Shown here: positions 4,124 to 8,336 of the stretch, piece after piece | Numbering within the stretch: position 1 is the stretch's first letter | Layout of the letters: each line of letters begins with the position of its first letter | Assembly: GCA_012515695.1 (NCBI GenBank) | Contig: JAAYXX010000218.1 | Location: 1 to 8,336 of the forward strand | Length of the DNA: 8,336 nucleotides | Reading direction: 5' to 3' | Source of the DNA: Chloroflexota bacterium | Lineage (GTDB): Bacteria > Chloroflexota > Anaerolineae > UBA1429 | Position numbers and translations under genes: made by a program | Notes under the pieces: generated by a model | Database searches by the model: none | What the model was told of the DNA's origin: nothing | What the model saw: only the letters and a program-made list of their open reading frames with translations

Positions 4124-6916
4124 CTAGTCGCTTCTGGCAGGAACAGGGCTGCCCTGTTCCTGCTCCTTTTGCGCCCAACGCCGCACGGTGCTAACCAGAT
4201 CAGCCGGATCGCCCCCCTTGGAGAGGTAATCCACAGCCCCCGCCTGGCGCATTCGGGCCGCTATCTCGGCCCCCTCGTGCATCGAGAGGCCAATCACTTT
4301 CACATCGGGCAACTCGGCGAGAATGCGGCGGGTGGCCTCTACCCCATCCATGCCCGGCATGCTCACATCCATCAGCACAACATCCGGGTGCGTCATCAGC
4401 GCCAAGGCGACTGCCTCCTGCCCATTGTCCGCCTGGCCCGCCAGTTCGATCCCCGGCTCGTCTTGCAGCATTCGCGCCAGCCCTTGCCGCATGATAGTAT
4501 GGTCATCCACCAGCAACACCTGCACGGGGCGTTCGCCCGCCTCGGGCGCTACCTCGCCCCGCCCGGTTTCAGCCATCCGCCTGGCGGCCTGTTCGGCGAC
4601 CTCTTCGGCTGCTTCGACTTCGGCGCCACGCATGGGAACCCGCATGGTTACCTGGGTGCCTTGCCCCGGCGCGCTGATCACTCGCAGTTCGCCGCCCAAC
4701 AACCCTAGCCGCTCCCGAATGCTGAACAGCCCGAAACCGGTCTCTTTTTCCTGCCCGATGCGCGATGGGTCAAAGCCCACGCCCTCGTCGCGCACGGTCA
4801 ACTCTATCTTGTCGTCGGGCACGCGATGCATCGTTAATTTGGCGTGATTTACCCCGGCGTGCTTGACCACGTTGAACAGCAGCTCGCGTGTGGCCTGAAA
4901 CAGCATGGCCCGCAACCCTTCCGGGGGCTGATCGCCCAAATCCTCGGCTTCTACCTCTACTTTCAGACCCTGGTTCTCTTGCATCCAACGCGCCAGCCAG
5001 TTCAGGGCCGGGGCCAGCCCCGCATCGAACAAGACCGGCGGACTCAATTCCGCCGTGAGCGAGCGGGATGTGCGAATAGCCTCGTCGAGCACATCGTCTA
5101 CTCGCGCGACGGCACGTTGCGCAGACTCGTCTGTCAATCGGCGCTGCAATGTGGTGATGTTCAACCGGGCCGCCACCAATAGTTGTTGCAGGTGATCGTG
5201 CAGAATGCGCGCCAGCCGTTGCCGCTCGCGTTCCTCAGCCCGGCTCAACTCGGCCGCCAACGTGCGTAGTTGCATAGTACGCTCGGCCACTCGCTGTTCC
5301 AGAGTTTCGTTCAACTCTCGCAAGCGTTGCTCGCTTTGCTTGACCGGGGTAATATCGAGCATGGACCCGACAATCGTTTGCGTGCCGTCGGGTTTGGTGA
5401 TCAGCGTTCGCTGATCGCTGAACCAGTGATATTCCCCGCTCGTGACTCTCCAGCGATACTCGATCCGGTTGGCCCGATCAATAATATCCTCGTCCAGCTT
5501 GTGGTTGCGCAGCGCGTCCAGATATTCAGCCAGCCGCTCGCGGTCTTGAGGGTGGAGCCGCTCAATATATACACGAGCGCCCTCTGTAGCCATCTGTTGA
5601 GGGGTAAGCCCGATGAGGTTTTCCAGGGCGGGGTTGGCATAGTCGTACTTGTCATGCGTCACGTCCAGGCGATAGATCGCGTCGCGGGTATGGGTGAACA
5701 CCTCGCGGAACCGCTCCTCGCTCTCGCGAAGAGCCTGCTCGGCATGCACCCGCTCGGTGATGTCGAGAAAGATGGCAGCAAAATGTCGCGGCCCGGTGCG
5801 AGAGGCACTTGCGCTATAATAACGCCCCAGCGACCTGCTATACGCTTCGAACTGGATTGGCTCGCCTGTTTCCACGACCCTGGCGTATCGCTCGATCCAC
5901 AAGGGTTCGATGTCGGGCATCACTTCCCTCACCGTATGCCCGACGATATCCTCTGCGCGCAGCCCAGTCTGCCGCTCAAAGGCCGGATTGACGGTCAGAA
6001 ACCGATAGTCATAGGGCGCGCCCTGCTCGTCGTAGAGTATTTCGTGCAGGGCAAACCCTTCGTTTATCGTCTCGAACAGGGTACGGTAGCGCTTTTCGCT
6101 CTCTCGCAGCTCTTGCTCGGCGGCCCGCTGTTCGCTAACATCCATCCCACTGCTGACGATATAGCGCGGATTGTCCTGCTCATCCCTTACTATCGTGTTG
6201 GACCAGGCGATGCGCCGTCGTTCCCCATCGCGCGTGAGCCAGTCGTTCTCGTAGCGGCTGGGAGTGCCTTGCTCGCACAGGCTCTCGAAAGCGTCGCGCA
6301 CTTGCTCGACCTGGTCAGGGGGGATCAGAACATCCCAGAAAAGCCTTCCGATGACCTCTTCCGCCGAGTAACCGATGATCTCTTCGCAGGCGCGGTTAAA
6401 GCGCACAATGCGCCCCTGGAGATCGAGGACCAGGATCAGAGCGCCACTCGATTCTAGTATGGCCGTATTGAACGCCTCGGCTTCCCGCAGGGTTGCCCTT
6501 GTCTTGCGCTGCTCGGTGATATCGCGCAACGTGCCTACCAGCGCGAGGGGCTGCCCCTGGTCGTCACGCAGCACTCGACGGCTGTCCCTGAACCAGTGAT
6601 ACGTGCCATCCCGGTGCAGCCAGCGATACTCAATCACCTCTCGGCCCTCATACTCGATGAGGCGACGCAGGCCCGCCATGTAACGCTCACGATCGTCCGG
6701 GTGAACACGATCACGAGCGGCCTGTACGCCCATGTCTTGCAGTTCTTGCACGTCAAAGCCGGTTATCAGCTCGGCCTGACTATTGAGATAGCTCAACTTG
6801 CCGCTTTGCAAATCGGATATATAAAGCGCCTCCTCCAACTGGTCTAGCGCCTGCTGAACCAGGGGATCTGGCTGCTCTATCTGTCTATCATGCTCTCCGC
6901 GTTCGCCTATACCCAT
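4124..6916 (-). CDS. Hybrid sensor histidine kinase: four PAS-like domains, HisKA_3 kinase, C-terminal receiver
   Basis: This 930-residue protein has four successive PAS/PAC-type sensor modules, about 22-137, 146-265, 272-390 and 398-526, each closing with a D-[IV]-[TS] motif (DITEQR, DVSEQR, DITERV, DITPVK). A coiled-coil linker (527-565) leads to a HisKA_3 dimerisation domain with candidate phosphoacceptor H573 in ILHDHLQQ. The HATPase domain follows, with an N-box near N682 (RELLFNVVKHAG), G1 DEGVGFD (710-716) and G2 GFGLFSIRERLGLLGG (727-742). After a charged linker (762-796) comes a receiver domain: acidic pair D804-D805, phosphoacceptor D850 in LMDVSMPGMDG, S878 and K900. The kinase class and receiver are those of NarL/DegS-type systems, but no LuxR-type helix-turn-helix follows; the protein ends 20-30 residues later. 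No transmembrane segment is apparent, so it should sense a cytoplasmic cue through the PAS domains; the ligand is unknown. A TAG lies two codons before the ATG, fixing 6916 as the earliest start, although the ribosome site there is poor. It is monocistronic here, and its output regulator is not in the window. Confidence 0.92.
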   Translation of the reverse strand: MGIGERGEHDRQIEQPDPLVQQALDQLEEALYISDLQSGKLSYLNSQAELITGFDVQELQDMGVQAARDRVHPDDRERYMAGLRRLIEYEGREVIEYRWLHRDGTYHWFRDSRRVLRDDQGQPLALVGTLRDITEQRKTRATLREAEAFNTAILESSGALILVLDLQGRIVRFNRACEEIIGYSAEEVIGRLFWDVLIPPDQVEQVRDAFESLCEQGTPSRYENDWLTRDGERRRIAWSNTIVRDEQDNPRYIVSSGMDVSEQRAAEQELRESEKRYRTLFETINEGFALHEILYDEQGAPYDYRFLTVNPAFERQTGLRAEDIVGHTVREVMPDIEPLWIERYARVVETGEPIQFEAYSRSLGRYYSASASRTGPRHFAAIFLDITERVHAEQALRESEERFREVFTHTRDAIYRLDVTHDKYDYANPALENLIGLTPQQMATEGARVYIERLHPQDRERLAEYLDALRNHKLDEDIIDRANRIEYRWRVTSGEYHWFSDQRTLITKPDGTQTIVGSMLDITPVKQSEQRLRELNETLEQRVAERTMQLRTLAAELSRAEERERQRLARILHDHLQQLLVAARLNITTLQRRLTDESAQRAVARVDDVLDEAIRTSRSLTAELSPPVLFDAGLAPALNWLARWMQENQGLKVEVEAEDLGDQPPEGLRAMLFQATRELLFNVVKHAGVNHAKLTMHRVPDDKIELTVRDEGVGFDPSRIGQEKETGFGLFSIRERLGLLGGELRVISAPGQGTQVTMRVPMRGAEVEAAEEVAEQAARRMAETGRGEVAPEAGERPVQVLLVDDHTIMRQGLARMLQDEPGIELAGQADNGQEAVALALMTHPDVVLMDVSMPGMDGVEATRRILAELPDVKVIGLSMHEGAEIAARMRQAGAVDYLSKGGDPADLVSTVRRWAQKEQEQGSPVPARSD
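4137..4170 (+). terminator. Plus-strand intrinsic terminator inside the 3' end of the kinase gene
   Basis: GCAGGAACAGGG (4137-4148) pairs perfectly with CCCTGTTCCTGC (4152-4163), 12 bp with a 3-nt loop, followed on the plus strand by TCCTTTT. On the minus strand no T-tract follows. It would stop transcripts from the amidohydrolase gene about 300 nt after its stop codon, within the antisense of the last kinase codons (EQEQGSPVPARSD). Confidence 0.65.
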
Positions 6917-6932
6917 CCTCTACACCGCTTCA

Positions 6933-6965
6933 TCCTTCAATTTGACAATTTATTATAATGAAGGA
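6933..6965. promoter_or_regulatory. Possible operator: 7-bp inverted repeat over the kinase promoter
   Basis: TCCTTCA (6933-6939) and TGAAGGA (6959-6965) form a perfect inverted repeat with a 19-bp spacer that covers the -10 box and predicted transcription start of the kinase gene. The arm-to-arm distance is about 2.5 helical turns. It could bind a dimeric regulator, but a 7-bp match in AT-rich DNA may be chance. Confidence 0.25.
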
Positions 6966-6980
6966 CAAAGGTTACGTAAA
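6952..6980 (-). promoter_or_regulatory. Promoter of the hybrid sensor kinase gene
   Basis: The minus strand has TTTACG (6980-6975), a 17-bp spacer and a consensus TATAAT (6957-6952). The predicted start is near 6945, giving a leader of about 29 nt before the ATG at 6916. The region is AT-rich compared with its surroundings. The -35 box matches TTGACA at four of six positions. Confidence 0.6.
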
Positions 6981-7088
6981 ATATGCCACATCGTGTGAAT
7001 AATAATGTACGTGGTCCCGAATATCAAGTCGTTGCAATTTACCCGCTTGACACCAACGCGCTCCCGAAGCAAACTGTCCCGCGTAGCT

Positions 7089-7106
7089 GTAGCGCCATTT
7101 TGGCGT
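7089..7106 (+). repeat. REP 1 (degenerate, forward)
   Basis: GTAG (7089-7092) is followed directly by CGCCA-TTT-TGGCG (7093-7105). The two-base CC and one GC pair of the full copies are missing. A second GTAG lies 6 bp upstream at 7083. Confidence 0.6.
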
Positions 7107-7166
7107 GCCCATTAGGGCACACTCATTCGGGCCCGCCAAGATGGCGCACTCGCCCCGGCTGTCACT

Positions 7167-7188
7167 GTAGCCGCGCCATTCTGGCGCG
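7167..7188 (+). repeat. REP 2 (full, forward)
   Basis: GTAG (7167-7170), one C, then CGCGCCA-TTC-TGGCGCG (7172-7188), a perfect 7-bp stem with a 3-nt loop. Identical to REP 3 and to the reverse complement of REPs 4 and 5. Confidence 0.85.
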
Positions 7189-7247
7189 CTCATGCGGACG
7201 TGCCTATTCGGACACGCCAAGATGGCGCACTCGCTCCGGCCGTCACT

Positions 7248-7269
7248 GTAGCCGCGCCATTCTGGCGCG
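7248..7269 (+). repeat. REP 3 (full, forward)
   Basis: GTAG at 7248-7251 with the same palindrome as REP 2, 81 bp downstream of it and 33 bp before the RAYT start codon. Confidence 0.85.
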
Positions 7270-7301
7270 CTCATTCGGACTGCCAAAGCATAGGAGCCAA
7301 G

Positions 7302-7844
7302 ATGGAAGAGCAGCCGCCGGTTCGAGCTCGGCTTCGGCGTTGGTACGTGCCAAATGCTATATATTTCATCACGTGCGTTACCCATGAACGCCGGCCCTTC
7401 TTTGACAATGCCGACGACCTGGAACTGTTGCGGGATACGATGAGGCAGGCACGCGATTACCATCCGTTCAAGATGCACTCCTACGCCCTGATGCCCAATC
7501 ATTTTCATCTGCTGATCCAAATACCAGAGACGACCAATGTCAGCAAGCTCTTGCAATCCATCCAGTGGAATACTACCAGGAAATATAAACAAGCGCACCA
7601 CCTAACCGGACCATTACATCTTTGGCAACGGGGATTTTGGGATCACGTTATCCGCAATGCGGAAGACTATGAACGGCATTTCAACTATATCCATTACAAT
7701 CCTATCAAGCATGGTCTGGCGACATCTGCAGGAGACTACCCGCATACCAGCTTTCAAGAGTATGTACGACGCGGGTGGTACGGGCCAACATGGGCACAAG
7801 GGCATGTTCCACTGATGGTAGAAAATGGTGATTTCGAGCCTTGA
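7302..7844 (+). CDS. REP-associated tyrosine transposase (RAYT, Y1/HUH family)
   Basis: The 180-residue protein has the IS200/IS605-like Y1 transposase fold in its RAYT form. Residues 14-27 (WYVPNAIYFITCVT) form the first beta strand. H67-F68-H69 in YALMPNHFHLL is the HUH metal-binding motif. DYERHFNYIHYNPIKHGL (122-139) carries the family signature with the likely catalytic Y129. The protein would nick single-stranded DNA at REP hairpins through a 5'-phosphotyrosine link. The frame is open back to 7200 through the repeats, but the start at 7302 is chosen because AGGAG (7292-7296) lies 5 nt upstream and the upstream peptide is only translated repeat DNA. The coding frame appears intact. No strong promoter is visible; TTGACA at 7047 has only a poor -10 (CAAACT) 17 bp on. 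RAYTs are usually single-copy, vertically inherited genes that serve REP spread rather than their own. Confidence 0.93.
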   Translation: MEEQPPVRARLRRWYVPNAIYFITCVTHERRPFFDNADDLELLRDTMRQARDYHPFKMHSYALMPNHFHLLIQIPETTNVSKLLQSIQWNTTRKYKQAHHLTGPLHLWQRGFWDHVIRNAEDYERHFNYIHYNPIKHGLATSAGDYPHTSFQEYVRRGWYGPTWAQGHVPLMVENGDFEP

Positions 7845-7890
7845 TGGATGATTTGCGAATCAACACGGCATAGGGACAGCGCCAAGAGAA

Positions 7891-7912
7891 CGCGCCAGAA
7901 TGGCGCGGCTAC
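7891..7912 (-). repeat. REP 4 (full, reverse)
   Basis: CGCGCCA-GAA-TGGCGCG (7891-7907) followed by G and CTAC (7909-7912). This is the exact reverse complement of REPs 2 and 3, 47 bp after the RAYT stop codon. Confidence 0.85.
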
Positions 7913-7969
7913 GAGAGGCGTACAGCCCACATGGTAGGCCAGATGGACTATGATATGCAGCCAGGGGGG

Positions 7970-7991
7970 CGCGCCAGAATGGCGCGGCTAC
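7970..7991 (-). repeat. REP 5 (full, reverse)
   Basis: Same reverse-oriented palindrome (7970-7986) and CTAC (7988-7991) as REP 4, set 79 bp further on. It ends 22 bp before the uvsE start codon, so it lies in the probable 5' leader or promoter zone of that gene. A faint extra GTAG-headed imperfect hairpin lies at 7934-7948. Confidence 0.85.
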
Positions 7992-8013
7992 GGGGGGGCA
8001 TATGGGAGGGGTA

Positions 8014-8336
8014 ATGCGACTGGGGTTTTCCGTCCGCATTTTCGGGCGCACCGATCTAGCCTCTCATGACGCCCGCCGCCAGTCGCAAGTGTCTCACTGG
8101 AGCGTCAATCTGGTCACGCTGCGCGATATCCTGTATTATCTGCACGCCAACGACCTGCATATGTATCGCCTGCACGCTGAACTGGCCCCGTTCGACCGGG
8201 AGCGGGAAGCGGTGGACTGGGCACAAATAGACGAATGCGCCGCGCAACTGGAAATGTTGGGCGCGCTGGCGCGAGAGTGGGATATCCGGCTATCTTTTCA
8301 CCCGTATAGCGCAGTGGTGCTGAACGCCATCAACGA
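8014..8336 (+). CDS. uvsE: UV-damage endonuclease UvsE/UVDE-like (C-terminus cut by window edge)
   Basis: The first 107 residues are visible. They start MRLGFSVRIFGR, and contain LRDILYYLHANDLHMYRLHAELAP (residues 36-59), a Cys-Ala-Ala-Gln-Leu helix (75-79) and RLSFHPYSAVVLN (92-104). This succession matches the N-terminal half of the UVDE TIM barrel, which nicks DNA 5' of UV photoproducts and abasic sites. H54 and H96 would be candidate metal ligands by position. The stretch after SFHP is unusual: family members mostly have a Gln-[FY] followed by VVLNSP, and here it is YSAVVLNAI. The start at 8014 is chosen for the GGGAGGGG (8004-8011) just upstream; an in-frame ATG at 8002 is an alternative. 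No clear promoter is seen. A more general xylose-isomerase-like TIM-barrel protein is the main alternative. Confidence 0.75.
   Translation, partial: MRLGFSVRIFGRTDLASHDARRQSQVSHWSVNLVTLRDILYYLHANDLHMYRLHAELAPFDREREAVDWAQIDECAAQLEMLGALAREWDIRLSFHPYSAVVLNAIN

Larger units (their letters stand above)
7134..7280. repeat. Tandem 66-bp direct repeat with 81-bp period (BIME-like)
   Basis: Positions 7134-7199 and 7215-7280 match at 63 of 66 positions. Each copy starts with a hairpin CGCCA-AGA-TGGCG (7134-7146, 7215-7227) and contains a forward GTAG REP, so the two palindrome types alternate as in bacterial interspersed mosaic elements. The segment between REP and next hairpin can itself fold in both units (GTGCCC-ATTA-GGGCAC at 7105-7120; GTGCC...GGACAC at about 7200-7214), with different sequences. 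Confidence 0.85.
7083..7991. mobile_element. RAYT-REP locus (transposase gene bracketed by inverted REP palindromes)
   Basis: A RAYT gene (7302-7844) lies between GTAG-headed palindromes. Three are upstream in forward orientation (7089, 7167, 7248) and two downstream in reverse (7891, 7970). The full-length copies have an identical core, CGCGCCA-TTC-TGGCGCG. A GTAG-type tetranucleotide 5' of an imperfect hairpin is the established hallmark of REPs processed by RAYTs. Outer limits are taken from the first GTAG and the last reverse REP. No target duplication is seen, as expected for Y1/HUH enzymes. Confidence 0.8.

Noticed and set aside
5270..6457. 395-codon plus-strand frame opposite the kinase PAS domains
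   Set aside because: Shadow of a well-supported coding strand; no domain signature.
6942..6959. Plus-strand promoter from TTGACA and TATAAT before the RAYT locus
   Set aside because: The two boxes are only 6 bp apart, and neither has a good partner at 16-18 bp on that strand.
7083..7280. CRISPR array
   Set aside because: The repeats are nearly identical across repeat and intervening parts (63 of 66 positions), only two to three units exist, and no cas genes are present; the palindromes fit REPs.
6983..7387. Open frame through the repeats before the RAYT gene
   Set aside because: Its sequence is mostly translated REP/BIME DNA and overlaps the RAYT gene in another frame.

Overview
The window is 8.3 kb of GC-rich bacterial DNA, probably from a Chloroflexota-like organism. 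That placement is an inference. It rests on a seryl-tRNA synthetase under T-box control outside a low-GC Firmicute context, a large multi-PAS NarL-type sensor kinase, abundant GC-rich REP-like hairpins and a UvsE-type repair gene. No rRNA, tRNA or CRISPR array is visible.

Left part (1-2470, minus strand): a Nudix hydrolase of the CoA-pyrophosphatase type runs off the left edge. Upstream of it is serS, read from a sigma-70-type promoter (TTGACG-17-TATAAT) through a roughly 300-nt T-box leader with a UCC specifier, a T-box sequence and a terminator. Between serS and the Nudix gene lie an intrinsic terminator, a separate promoter for the Nudix gene and a cluster of small hairpins.

Middle (2560-6980): a plus-strand metal-dependent amidohydrolase faces a minus-strand 930-residue hybrid sensor kinase (four PAS-like domains, HisKA_3, HATPase, C-terminal receiver without a DNA-binding domain). 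The 280 bp between these convergent genes hold a 204-bp element bounded by 21-bp inverted repeats with a cloverleaf-like hairpin set inside. A good plus-strand terminator lies within the last codons of the kinase gene.

Right part (6981-8336, plus strand): a REP-associated tyrosine transposase (RAYT) gene is bracketed by GTAG-headed REP palindromes, three upstream in forward orientation and two downstream in reverse. This is followed by the start of a UvsE-like UV-damage endonuclease gene, cut by the right edge. The stretch 6981-7082 shows nothing recognisable.

The genes look like separate transcription units rather than a pathway: translation (serS), nucleotide or cofactor clean-up (Nudix), signalling (kinase), DNA repair (uvsE) and an amidohydrolase of unknown substrate. 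What links the window is small hairpins with a CGCCA-loop-TGGCG core. They occur at about ten intergenic places and are centred on the RAYT locus.
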